The translations under genes were made by a program, and so were the position numbers. Source: Eudorina sp. 2006-703-Eu-15 (Eukaryota > Chlorophyta > Chlorophyceae > Chlamydomonadales > Volvocaceae). From it: a stretch of DNA of 64,000 bases. The notes under the pieces were generated by a model. It ran no database searches. It saw only the letters and a program-made list of their open reading frames with translations, and was not told the DNA's origin. Below are positions 1 through 9,817 of this stretch, piece after piece. The stretch lies in contig BDSI01000079.1 of NCBI GenBank assembly GCA_003117195.1, forward strand, positions 446,093-510,092, given 5' to 3'. The number at the start of each line of letters is the position of its first letter. Position 1 is the stretch's first letter.

Positions 1-451
1 TCCGGCCGGCCTTTGGTTGCGAGGTACAGGCCGCACGGGAGCCGTGCATGCTGCAGACGCCACACCAGGGCCTTGGCCCGGTTGCTGGCCGGGCTGTCCC
101 ACAGCCGCTGCCAGGTCTTGTGCTTCTGGGCCGCCGTGGGTGCACCCAAGCCCGGCGGGTCTGGCGGTTCAGGCGGGTCAGGTGGGTCCGGCAGGTCAGG
201 TGGGTCCGGCGGGGCGGGTGGGTCCACGGGGGCCAGCTGATCTGGCAGGTCCGGCGGGCTCCCTTGCAGCGGCCCTGCGGGGGGGTGGTTGATGAAGGTA
301 GATGGCCCAGCTGTCGAGGGGCCTGCCCCTGGGTCCCCCCCGCTGTGAGGACGCCGCTGAGTTGCCGGCAGCTGAGTGACACTGGCTGTGAACGAGGAGA
401 GTGGGTTGCAACGTGGCCGCATCCAGGCTGCAGGCTGGACTGGGTGCATCC

Positions 452-1560
452 TTTTTTTTTTCTGAGAGGGACGTTACAAGGACAAAGGGACGGAAGCAGA
501 CCAAGCAGCAAGCCGGGAAGAAGGCCAGACGGCAAGCAAAGGTAAGTTCCGACACCAAATGTTAAGGCACAACATTTGGCCCGGGTGACCCGGGTTCAAG
601 TCCCACCGGGGACGATACGAACTTACCAGCACCCCCAGAAGGTGACAATGAGGCGCTTTGGATGGCAACAGGGAAACCTTGCAATTCCCCCCGGGAGGTC
701 CTGGGATCGACCCCAGCCACTGGCAAGTTGTCAGGGGTGTGACGAGAAGGAGGGTGCCCACCCGTCCCTGTCCCGTCTGGAGGTTTACAAGACTCTCACC
801 CATCCTCAGTCATCCAGCTGGCCTGTGGAGACGCCCAGACGCCCGGCCCGCTAGCCGCTCGTGGAGTAGTGGCAGCATCAGAGGACCACCAGACAACATA
901 AAGAAAGGCACCCCGTCCTGAGTCCTGGTTCCTTCAAAAAAAAAAAAAAAAACCGCAACCGAGCCCCAGAGGCACCAACCAGAAGGAAAGGGAACCAAGC
1001 AACGCCAACCTCACAGACAGGACGGGGACAGGGACAGGGCGGCAGAGGGAGAGAAAAAGCTCCAAATGCGGCAAAACGGCACAACAAGGCCGCACCTCCT
1101 ACTCCAGGCCACCAGGCGAGACGGAAGGCCAAAGACGACCCACCCACCAACAAACAACAAAAAACAAAAAAAAGAAAAGAAAAACAGCTACAAAACCAGA
1201 ACACAGCAACGAGGCAAACACTACCCAAAGAAGCAGGGCAACACCCAACTGCAGCAGCCACAGAAGACACAAAGCAAACAACGGAAGCAACAACCTGCAG
1301 CAGCCCCAGAGAACACCGGAACTCCCAACAGAAGGAGACACACCAGACCGCCCAACCGAAGGAACCCAAACCCCCCACCCCCAAAAAACAGACCCCCCAG
1401 GCTCGCACGAACCCAAAAGCACCGAGGTGCCGCCCAAGGCATAGGAGGCCAGGGCACGAGCACACCAAGGCGCCAAGCACGTCACGGCCGAACCCGGGTG
1501 CCGCGCGGTAGGGTCTCGAGCACGAGCACACCGCAGGGCCGCACAACAGGGCGCCGCTCC
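452..1560 (-). mobile_element. 5'-truncated LINE insertion, itself split by a SINE
   Basis: A T10 tract at 452-461 (the poly(A) tail read on the other strand) is followed by the LINE 3' terminus. The 3' UTR then runs to 1560, where ORF2 of copy A resumes exactly where it stopped at 451. Only about 700 bp of 3' UTR was inserted, so this is a non-coding truncated copy. The target duplication is short (TCCT or less) because the junction bases are ambiguous. A SINE at 541-952 interrupts it and removed about 10 bp of the target. Confidence 0.9.
541..952 (+). mobile_element. Complete SINE with tRNA-like head and poly(A)
   Basis: This is a non-coding repeat of about 395 bp ending in A17. Copies also lie at 3541-3948, 24199-24614 and 49854-50270. 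The first ~88 bp are closed by a perfect 9-bp inverted repeat (GGTAAGTTC at 541, GAACTTACC near 619). They contain a second hairpin (CCAAATGTT/AACATTTGG, 7-nt loop) and a B-box-like GTTCAAGTC at 594-602. A second pair of RNA polymerase III-like boxes lies inside: TGGCAACAGGG at 663-673 (one mismatch to the A-box consensus) and GATCGACCC at 705-713. A tRNA-derived SINE is the best description; the tRNA parent is not identified. Confidence 0.8.
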
Positions 1561-2074
1561 TGAACCAGCTGCTACGGCTGGGGGCCCGATTGGCTGCATG
1601 CTGCCGTCTCCATTCCTCCTCCAGGACCGTGAGTGCACTGCGATTACCCGGGAGTGTAGGCCACGCAGCGGGCGTCAGGGGTCCTGGGCCATGGTCTCCC
1701 AAAGCCAGGCGTGCAGCTGTGAGATGGCGGCGGGTTTCGCACACTGTGTAGTGTACCAGTGGCAGGGTGCCGTGGCCATGACTGAGGGGGTGGCACTGCA
1801 CCTCGCTCCAGGGGCCCAGGAGCTGGTTCTCGGTTGGCCACAAGGCCGGCCGCTCAGCCGGTGGGGCAGCCTGGTACACTAAACGCTCCGCCAGGGACCA
1901 GAAGCGGCGCGGCTTTTTGCCTGGCAGGACACAGGCCGCCAGCCATGCTTCAGGGGCCGCCGGCCCGGCCGCTGCTGGTTCAGGGGTGACGAGGCGGCCG
2001 CTGGGCAGGGCAGCCAGTAGAGCTCCGGACGGGCTGCGGACCCAGTTGCTGTCCAGTGACACTTGCCAATTTGC

Positions 2075-2399
2075 TTTTTTTTTTCTGAGAGGGACGTTAC
2101 AAGGACAAAGGGACGGAAGCAGACCAAGCAGCAAGCCGGGAAGAAGGCCAGACGGCAAGCAAAGACCACCACACCGCAACCGAGCCCCAGAGGCACCAAC
2201 CAGAAGGAAAGGGAACCAAGCAACGCCAACCTCACAGACAGGACGGGGACAGGGGCAGGGCGGCAGAGGGAGAGAAAAAGCTCCCAATGCGGCAAAACGG
2301 CACAACAAGGCCGCACCTCCTACTCCAGGCCACCAGGCGAGACGGAAGGCCAAAGACGACCCACCCACCAACAAACAACAAAAAACAAAAAAAGAAAAG
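2075..2399 (-). mobile_element. 5'-truncated LINE insertion (about 315 bp)
   Basis: T10 at 2075-2084, the LINE 3' end, and 3' UTR up to the A-rich tract (T-rich in the sense strand), where the copy stops. ORF2 of copy A is continuous across the insertion, with GCT duplicated. The 5' end falls in the homopolymer tract where several other copies also stop. Confidence 0.9.
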
Positions 2400-2446
2400 C
2401 TGCTTCAGGAAGTTCTGCGGTGAGGAGGCCACCTGGCAGGAGCTGG

Positions 2447-2494
2447 TTTTTTTTTTTCTGAGAGGGACGTTACAAGGACAAAGGGACGGAAGCA
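2447..2494 (-). mobile_element. Ultra-short LINE insertion with target deletion
   Basis: T11 plus about 37 bp of LINE 3' end only. Compared with uninterrupted copies, about 20-25 bp of ORF2 target is missing at the junction, so the insertion came with a small deletion and not a duplication. Confidence 0.85.
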
Positions 2495-2622
2495 GGTGGC
2501 CAGCACAGCCTGCAGTTGGGGGTCACGCTGGGCCAGGGCTGGGGCTGCACGCAGGGCTGCCACGGTGCACGGTGCGTCGATGGGTCCGTCCTCAGGCATA
2601 CCGGGGGGCTGGAATGGCTGTC

Positions 2623-3058
2623 TTTTTTTTTTTTTGTTTCTGAGAGGGACGTTACAAGGACAAAGGGACGGAAGCAGACCAAGCAGCAAGCCGGGAAGAA
2701 GACCAGACGGCAAGCAAAGACCACCACACCGCAACCGAGCCCCAGAGGCACCAACCAGAAGGAAAGGGAACCAAGCAACGCCAACCTCACAGACAGGACG
2801 GGGACAGGGACAGGGCGGCAGAGGGAGAGAAAAGCTCCCAAAGCGGCAAAACGGCACAACAAGGCCGCACCTCCTACTCCAGGCCAACAGGCGAGACAGA
2901 AGGCCAAAGACGACCCACCCACCAACAAACAACAAAAAACAAAAAAAAACAAAACCAGAAAAACAGCTACAAAACCAGAACACAGCAACGAGGCAAACAC
3001 TACCCAAAGAAGCAGGGCAACACCCAACTGCAGCAGCCACAGAAGACACAAAGCAAAC
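2623..3058 (-). mobile_element. 5'-truncated LINE 3' end abutting gypsy sequence
   Basis: An interrupted T tract (2623-2639), the LINE 3' terminus and about 420 bp of 3' UTR, ending at 3058. The left flank is LINE ORF2 and the right flank is gypsy integrase, so the flanks do not form one interrupted target. A later recombination or a second break at the same point is needed to explain this. Confidence 0.85.
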
Positions 3059-4312
3059 GGGATAACGAGCGAATGAACCGAACGCTCGGTGACATGCTGC
3101 GGACGTTTGCAGGACAAAACCCTACGGCTTGGGATGCGTATCTCACGGCTGCGGAGTTCGCGATGAACAATGCAGTGAACCGTTCGGTTGGGAAGTCGCC
3201 GTTCTTCCTCAACTACGGGTTCAACCCTTCCACTCCGGTGTGGCATGAGTTGGATCTCCCTGTCCCTGCCGCGAAAACGTTCGTGAAGTCCTTTGTCACG
3301 CGTCTCAATGAAGCACGAAGCTGTCTTGAGGCTGCCCAACAACGCACCGAGGCGTACTACAACCAAGGCAAGACGGCCGTCGTCTTCACGCCGGGTCAAA
3401 TGGTACTGCTGAACACGAAGAACCTTCGCCTGTCCGTACAGGGGTCTCGTAAGCTGCTGCCTCGGTGGATTGGGCCGTACCCTGTCGTACGCATGGTTGG
3501 TAACGCTGCCGCGGTGCTGCGGTTACCCTCAGACATGCGTTTTTTTTTTTTTTTCTGAAGGAACCAGGACTCGGGACGGGGTGCCTTTCTTTATGTTGTC
3601 TGGCGGTCCTCTGATGCTGCCACTACTCCATGAGCGGCTAGCAGGCCGGGCGTCTGGGCGTCTCCACAGGCCAGCTGGATGACTTAGGATGGGTGAGAGT
3701 CTTGTAAACCTCCAGACGGGACAGGGACAGGTGGGCACCCTCCTCGTCACACCCCTGACAACTTGCCAGTGGCTGGGGTCGATCCCAGGACCTCCCGGGG
3801 GGGATTGCGAGGTTTCCCTGTTGCCAGCCAAAGCGCCTCATTGTCACCTTCTGGGGGTGCTGGTAAGTTCGTATCGTCCCCGGTAGGACTTGAACCCGGG
3901 TCACCCGGGCCAAATGTTGTGCCTTAACATTTGGTGTCGGAACTTACCGCGTATCCACTCGACCTTCCACGTGTCTTTGTTGCGTCCGTACCGTACGAAC
4001 GCTACCACCGTCGATGGTGACACTGACATGACGCCGCAGTCTACGGCCCCGGAGCCTGAAAACCCTGCTTGGCTAACCACTGAGCCCTACTACAAGGTTG
4101 AACAGATCTTGGATTACCGCGCACGGCGCGTGGGTAAGGGTAAGCAGAAGAAGCTGGTGCACGAGTACCTCGTCAAGTGGGCTGGCTACACGTCGGAGCA
4201 CAACAGCTGGGAGCCGGCGGCGAACTTTACGCCAGACTTAGCGGAGGCGCTTGCAGCCGCTAAGCGCCGGGCCCTTGACGCAGCGAGGACGCTGCGTCCG
4301 GAGGGGGGATAG
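3059..4312 (+). pseudogene. Ty3/gypsy integrase C-terminus with chromodomain, split by a SINE
   Basis: The coding pieces are 3059-3540 and 3953-4312; the stop codon is at 4310-4312. The first piece reads as the end of a gypsy integrase: an ERMNRTL-type motif, then the region before the C-terminal GPF-like block (RKLLPRWIGPYPVV near 3450-3490). The second contains IHSTFHVSLL followed by a chromodomain at about 4087-4235, with YKVEQILDYR at its start, VKWAGY in the middle and SWEP near its end. Chromodomain (chromovirus) integrases are known to steer insertion to heterochromatin. Gag, protease, reverse transcriptase and the integrase core are absent. Insertion of the SINE duplicated GCGT (3537-3540 and 3949-3952), and the reading frame rejoins if the SINE is ignored. 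It is a dead fragment. Confidence 0.92.
3541..3948 (-). mobile_element. Complete SINE inserted in the gypsy gene
   Basis: Minus-strand copy: T14 at the left, the closing inverted-repeat head at the right (GAACTTACC ending at 3948). A 4-bp target duplication GCGT flanks it. It shows the SINE also inserts outside the LINE. Confidence 0.92.
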
Positions 4313-4313
4313 T

Positions 4314-4657
4314 TGTCGTATACTGCCTCCGCTCTGTAGTGCACGTGCACGTACTAAGTCCTACACGGTAGGCGGGGCCCCACGTGGGAGCTTGGTGACC
4401 CTGGGTCACTGGTAGCGGAACGACGTGTTCCAGGACGACGAGTCCATATATCGGTTGAGAATATAAGAACGTCTTATATTCCATTGCCTCGATGGCCTAC
4501 CACGCGGTAGTTCAGGTTCACGTACGGAACCTTATCCGGACGACTTTAAGTAGTCGCGCCGACTCTCAACCGGTAGTTCTTACGGACTATCTTTGGACGC
4601 CTCCGTACCTCCCAAAGAAGGCGCACGAGAGCATATGTAAAATGTCGGAAGCCGACA
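4314..4657 (+). repeat. Candidate gypsy 3' LTR
   Basis: Directly after the gypsy stop and a purine run (GAGGGGGGATAG) the sequence begins TGTCG, and a matching CGACA end lies at 4653-4657, giving a 344-bp candidate with 5-bp inverted ends. It holds a perfect 9-bp inverted repeat around 4460-4480 (AATATAAGA/TCTTATATT) with TATA-like sequence, and TGTAA at 4636-4640. No second LTR is in the window, so the boundaries are inferred. Confidence 0.4.
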
Positions 4658-4683
4658 AACGCACGCGCATGTATCATCCTGCA

Positions 4684-4920
4684 TTAACTATCTGACTTGC
4701 AAAATCCAGCGCAAGTGGAAACTTCTTCTACAGAAAGTCCGTCCAAAACCCAACCACAGTTGGCATGCCTAATAGCCTGATTGTGTCGGAAAAAAATCTG
4801 GACGCCTAATTCTTTGCTACGAACGAAGTCCTTCATAGCGGCTGCGTATGCGGACTTGATTGCAGTCCAATCGGGCTGAATCCTTGAATTACGAGCACTC
4901 TTGCCGTACGGCGTTGTAGG
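4684..4920 (-). CDS. Small hypothetical ORF fragment, minus strand
   Basis: An open frame of about 78 codons ends at a TAA (4684-4686 on the plus strand) and is bounded upstream by an in-frame stop. The first methionine leaves 50 residues (beginning MKDFVRSKELGV). Composition is mixed and protein-like (aromatic, charged and Cys residues), unlike the low-complexity readings of the LINE UTR. I recognise no family. It could be the last exon of a cut host or transposon gene, or chance. It lies in the non-LINE island between the candidate LTR and the exon set on the other strand. Confidence 0.3.
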   Translation of the reverse strand, partial: PTTPYGKSARNSRIQPDWTAIKSAYAAAMKDFVRSKELGVQIFFRHNQAIRHANCGWVLDGLSVEEVSTCAGFCKSDS

Positions 4921-5034
4921 TTAGGGAGGTAAAAGGTGTTGGCCACCTCCAACATGTGTAGAATTTACATAGTAGTTGCATATTACAAAAATTGATTACC
5001 TCGACTTAGTCAGGACTGTAGTGTTTGTAAAAAT

Positions 5035-5374
5035 ATGCAGCAGCCAGGACAGTCCCACCCTGCGTGGGTGCCAGTTCCCATGCCATACCCTCCAGGTGAG
5101 AAAATTGCAAATTGTTGATGATTGATCAATTATCGCGATTCAGTGCTGTGACGTATCCAGTAAACGTTGGAGGGTTGACACCTGCATGGCTTGTGCTTTC
5201 CAACCAGGCATCATCGCACCTGGGATGATTCCTCCGGGAATGGTCTTCGGTCCAGCGTATGGATTTCCTTCGCCGGGTAAGTCCGCCGTCTGAGGTTATC
5301 GCACCGCGTGTAGCGGCTTTCATCCTCAGCTTTCACCTTCGCCGCAGGACCTATCTCGGCAATTCCCTTTACGG
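5035..5374 (+). pseudogene. Three-exon start of an unknown gene, cut by a LINE
   Basis: An ATG at 5035 opens a Pro/Met/Gly-rich reading. Exon 1 is 5035-5095 (21 residues, MQQPGQSHPAW...). It ends at GTGAG; intron 1 would be 5096-5207 (112 bp, ends CAG). Exon 2 is 5208-5276 (about 23 residues, IIAPGMIPPGM...) and ends at GTAAGT; intron 2 would be 5277-5347 (71 bp, ends GCAG after a pyrimidine-rich stretch). Exon 3 starts at 5348 and is cut at about 5374 by LINE ORF2. Both introns are phase 1 and each joint forms a glycine codon. Consistent GT-AG sites, phase and composition support a real gene start or an internal Pro-rich region; function unknown. The rest of the gene is not in the window. 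Confidence 0.45.
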
Positions 5375-8300
5375 ACGTTTGTCCAGGAAGCCAAACTGGG
5401 CAGCAAGGAGGATCTGCAGGCAGCCCTGCAGCGGGGGGAGGGCCCGGGCGCGCCGTGGACAGGCCGGTGGGCGTACAGCCCGGGCAGTGCTCACAGCCGG
5501 GGCACAGCCATCCTGGTTCGCCCCGGGCTGGCCTTACCTGGCCTCGTGCAACAAGGCTCCAAACAGGATGACGCTGGCCGTGTCGTCTGCTGGGACTGGG
5601 ACGTCCTGCACCTTCGGCTGCGGCTCCTCAGTGTGTATGCCCCGCCAGCAGCAGCCGAAAAGCCAGACTTCTTCACAGGACTGCAGCCATACTTGGACAC
5701 CGACCGCCACGTCATACTTGGGGGCGACCTCAACTGCACTCTGGGCCCATCGGAGGAAGCCGAACTGTCTCGTAACAGGGCGGCCGGCCGGCAGCAGCTC
5801 CAGCACCTTATCTCCGCTGCAGACCTGGTGGACCCCTGGCCCACGGGTCGGCCCGACCGTGGCTACACTTATCCAGCCGCCGCCAACCGGGCGGCCACCG
5901 CCCGCCTGGATCGCTGGCTGATCAGCCGGCCACTGGCTGCATACGTGGCCCACATACAGCTTGCCCCGGGGGCGCCCGGTGACCATCATGGTGTCCTGCT
6001 CGAGCTGGCGCTGCCTGGCCTGCCCCCACTCGGCCGCAGCAGCTGGATGTTTCCCACCTATCTCCTCTACCATCCCAGCCTGCTGCCGCGCCTTAAGGCT
6101 GCGGTCCAGTCCGAGCTCCAGGCGGCCCAGCAACGTGTTCCCCCCGTGGATGCCAGGGAAACTTGGGAGTGGGTCAAAGGCCGGCTGCGGCTGGTGGCTG
6201 ACCAGCTCCACCGCCAGCATCTCCGCGAGCAAGTGGCCGACCTTCGTGCTGCACAGCAGGCCGCAGCCGCAGCTCTGGCGGCCCAGCATGGCAGTGCCCC
6301 TGGCTCTCCTGTTAGCCTGGATGCCGCTCGTGCCTGCAAGCAGCTGGCTGACAGTGTGGCCCAGGCCTCAACCCGCCGCAATGCCGCCCTGGATGCCGCA
6401 CCGGCTGGTTCCACCAGCTCGGCCGGGAGGCTAAGGTCAGGGAACCCATCACCCACCTGCTCGCCCCAGGGCAGCCCGAGCCAGTCCCCCTGACCAGCGC
6501 GAATGCCGGTGAGACCATCACCACGGCCGCCCACGCCATGTACAGCAGTGACAGCCCCACGGGCCTGTTCCGAGTTGGGGAGGTGGACCCCGCTGCCCAG
6601 GACCTGCTACTCAGCCACCTTCGCCGGCGACTGCCAGACGACCTGCGGGACAGCTCTGATGGCGCAGGGGCCCAGGGGGAACTCCAGTTGGAGGAACTCA
6701 TGGTGGCCCTGGCTTCATGCCAGAATGGCAAGGCCCCGGGTTCGGATGGTGTCCCGTACGAGGTCTATCGTGTCCTGTGGGAGCAGCTGGGGCCGCCGCT
6801 CCTTGCCGCCGCCAATGAAGCCTTCCACCAGGGCTCCGTCGCCTCCGGGGCGGCCGCTGCTGCATCCCTGCCCCGCAGCTGGCGTGAAGGGATCATCTCT
6901 CTCATCTATAAGGGGAAGCGCCTGCCTCGGCCGGACCTCAGCAGCTACCGGCCCATCACCCTCCTGCAGTGTGACTACAAAATCGTCTGCAAGGTGGTCA
7001 GCAATCGCCTCCAGCCGGCCCTGGATTACCTGGTGGACCCGCTCCAAACAGCCTTTATCGCGGGGCGAGATATCCGGGACAACATCCTGTACCACCTGGC
7101 CCTGGCTGAGCATGTGCAACAGTCCCAGCAATCCGCGGCCCTCCTCTTCCTGGACATTGAGAAAGCCTACGACCGGGTCCACCGCCCGTGGCTGTACCGA
7201 GTGGTGGAGTCCAAGGGATTTGGGCCCAACATGCAGCGGTGGATCCGCCTCCTCACGTCGGATGGGTCTTCCCGTGTTGTGGTCAACGGCCAGCTGTCCG
7301 CCCCGTTCCCGGTCCGGAACGGCCTCGAGCAGGGCAGCACCCTGTCGCCCGTCCTCTGGGTCCTGCAGCTTGAGCCACTCACAGCGTACCTGCACCATCT
7401 ATGCGCCTCAGGCCAGCTATGCACGCCCACCCTCCCCAGTGGACAGCCTGCACCGCCCGTGTCGCACCATGCTGACGATACTGTCCTCACGGTCCGGGAC
7501 GTTGACGAGGACGGCCCCGTCGCCAAAGCAGCGGTCCAGCTCTTCTGCCGGGCCAGTAACGCCAAGGAGAATGCCAGCAAAAGCAAGGGGCTGGTGCTCG
7601 GCACCCACCGTGTGGTCTGGGGTGTGAATGAGGCAACGGGCGCCAAATTCCCTCTCCCTGGGGAGGAGCCGCCCCGCCACCTTGGGGTCCCGCTCACCAC
7701 TGACACCACCCTGGCGGCCAACCTGTGCTACGCCAGCCGTATCCAACGGCTGAACAACATCGGGCAGGTGTGGCGGCGGCATGGCCTCAGCTTCGTTGGC
7801 AGGGTCCACGTGGCCAAGCAGGTATTGGGCAATGCCCTTGCCTTCCACTTCTCCTTTGTCCAGCCCTCCCCACCCCAGCTGGCAGCGCTGCGGAAGTGCA
7901 TCGACGGCTTCACAGCCTGGTCGTTGCTGCCTGAAGATGCTACCCTGGTGTGCAATGGTCGTGCACTGCTGAAGCCGGATCCAGTGGTGGCATACCAAGA
8001 CCACGAGTGTGGCGGGGTTGGTCACATTGACCTTGACTCCTTCCTTGCAGCGCTGCATGGCAAGACCCTGGCGCAGTTAGCCCAACCAGGCCGGCAGCCC
8101 TGGAAGCTGATCATGCGCTCCCTCTTCGCTAACTGGGCCCCCCGGGGGACCGCCGGCTGGGGTTGGGTGTATGGGACGGTGGACCCACCGGCAAACCTGC
8201 CCCCGTACCTGGCCAGCCTGGTGACATCCTTCCGGGCCTCACAGCCCTGCCGGCTGCCTTACCCTGAGGGCACTGACGTGCGGGCGCTGCTGCATGAGCC

Positions 8301-9341
8301 GCTGTACTACAATGCAGCCCTTCGGGACCCAGTGACAGGACAGCCATTCCAGCCCCCCGGTATGCCTGAGGGCGGACCCATCGACGCACCGTGCACCGTG
8401 GCAGCCCTGCGTGCAGCCCCAGCCCTGGCCCAGCGTGACCCCCAACTGCAGGCTGTGCTGGCTGCCGTGCCTCCAGACTGGCACCAGCTCCTGCCAGGTG
8501 GCCTCCTGACCGCAGAACTTCCTGAAGCAGCAAATTGGCAAGTGTCACTGGACAGCAACTGGGTCCGCAGCCCGTCCGGAGCTCTACTGGCTGCCCTGCC
8601 CAGCGGCCGCCTCGTCACCCCTGAACCAACAGCGGCCGGGGCAGCGGCCCCTGAAGCGTGGCTGGCGGCCTGTGTCCTACCCGGCAAAAAGCCGCGCCGC
8701 TTCTGGTCCCTGGCGGAGCGGCTGGCGTACCAGGCTGCCCCACCGGCTGAGCGGCCGGCCTTGTGGCCAACCGAGAACCAGCTCCTGGGCCCCTGGAGCG
8801 AGGTGCAGTGCCACCCCCTCAGTCATGGCCACGGCGCCCTGCCACTGGTACACTACACAGTCTGCGAAACCCGCCGCCGTCTCACAGCTGCACGCCTGGC
8901 TTTGGGAGACCATGGCCCAGGACCCCTGACGCCCGCTGCGTGGCCTACACTCCCGGGTAATCGCAGTGCACTCACAGTCCTGGAGGAGGAATGGAGACGG
9001 CAGCATGCAGCCAACCGGGCCCCCAGCCATAGCAGCTGGTTCAGGATGCACCCAGTCCAGCCTGCAGCCTGGATGCGGCCACGTTGCAACCCACTCTCCC
9101 CGTTCACAGCCAGTGTCACTCAGCTGCCGGCAACTCAGCGGCGTCCTCACAGCCGGGGGGACCCAGGGGCAGGCCCCTCGACAGCTGGGCCATCTACCTT
9201 CATCAACCACCACCCCGCAGGGCCGCTGCAAGGGAGCCCGCCGGACCTACCAGATCAGCTGGCCCCTGTGGACCCACCCGCCCCGCCGGACCCACCTGAC
9301 CTGCCAGACCCACCTGACCCGCCTGAACCGCCAGACCCGCG
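5375..9341 (+). pseudogene. LINE ORF2, endonuclease and reverse transcriptase (copy B)
   Basis: This is the longest uninterrupted ORF2 stretch. It starts about 42 codons inside ORF2, so the 5' end and ORF1 are missing. Endonuclease motifs: QEAKLG near the start, GGDLN with Asp at 5726, RLDRW, and GDHHG with Asp at 5981. Reverse transcriptase motifs: NGKAPGSDG near 6725, SYRPITLL near 6943, LDIEKAYDRV with catalytic Asp at 7153, EQGSTLSP, HADD with Asp-Asp at 7474-7479 (His replaces the usual Phe/Tyr), and RHLGVPL. A 25-bp deletion near 6399, seen against copies D and E, shifts the frame, so one protein cannot be made. After the deletion the frame stays open to the end. The copy stops in the Pro/Asp-rich linker, where a SINE fragment abuts; the zinc-binding domain is lost. 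Enzyme role by family: target-primed reverse transcription at a nick made by the endonuclease. Confidence 0.95.
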
Positions 9342-9473
9342 GGTGGGCACCCTCCTTCTCGTCACACCCCTGACAACTTGCCAGTGGCTGGGGTCGATCC
9401 CAGGACCTCCCGGGGGGAATTGCGAGGTTGCCCTGTTGCCAGCCAAAGCGCCTCATTGTCACCTTCTGGGGGT
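9342..9473 (-). mobile_element. Internal SINE fragment
   Basis: Middle part of the SINE on the minus strand, lacking both the head and the poly(A). Its right junction with LINE 3' UTR (CTGGGGG joined to TTTTGTAGCTG) is the mirror image of the junction at 11264, so it looks like an inverted duplicate of that composite and not a separate insertion. Confidence 0.85.
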
Positions 9474-9817
9474 TTTGTAGCTGTTTTTCTTTTCTTTTTT
9501 TTGTTTTTTGTTGTTTGTTGGTGGGTGGGTCGTCTTTGGCCTTCCGTCTCGCCTGTTGGCCTGGAGTAGGAGGTGCGGCCTTGTTGTGCCGTTTTGCCGC
9601 TTTGGGAGCTTTTCTCTCCCTCTGCCGCCCTGTCCCTGTCCCCGTCCTGTCTGTGAGGTTGACGTTGCTTGGTTCCCTTTCCTTCTGGTTGGTGCCTCTG
9701 GGGCTCGGTTGCGGTGTGGTGGTCTTTGCTTGCCGTCTGGCCTTCTTCCCGGCTTGCTGCTTGGTCTGCTTCCGTCCCTTTGTCCTTGTAACGTCCCTCT
9801 CAGAAAAAAAAAAAAAA
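9474..9817 (+). mobile_element. LINE 3' UTR end with poly(A)
   Basis: The last ~330 bp of LINE 3' UTR from the T-rich tract to CTCTCAG, then A14. The same segment with the same downstream join recurs at 13949-14291, so it is part of the amplified block. Confidence 0.9.

Larger units (their letters stand above)
1..2622 (-). pseudogene. LINE ORF2 C-terminal part, older host copy (copy A)
   Basis: This minus-strand stretch encodes the part of LINE ORF2 between the reverse transcriptase and the start of the zinc-binding region. The coding pieces are 1-451, 1561-2074, 2400-2446 and 2495-2622. They match in order the same part of the other ORF2 copies in the window, including a Pro/Asp-rich linker (PPDPPDLPDPP type) encoded near 150-240. 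Three younger LINE insertions split it, so no product is possible. Its 3' UTR would lie left of the window. The right end at 2622 does not continue in the window: after the next LINE 3' end comes gypsy sequence, so this edge is a truncation or rearrangement breakpoint. Assignment to ORF2 is by similarity among copies and is secure. Confidence 0.9.

Noticed and set aside
594..625. A tRNA gene
   Set aside because: A T-arm-like stretch is present but no cloverleaf with D arm and standard anticodon loop; it repeats as part of the SINE.
878..2374. Long open frames through the LINE 3' UTR, some hydrophobic and some Lys/Gln-rich, on both strands
   Set aside because: They recur only because the UTR is repeated, they run through poly(A/T) tails (Lys or Phe runs), and they have low-complexity composition with no conserved start.
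4493..4695. A plus-strand 67-codon ORF after the gypsy gene
   Set aside because: It overlaps the candidate LTR, has no recognisable motif and conflicts with the LTR reading.
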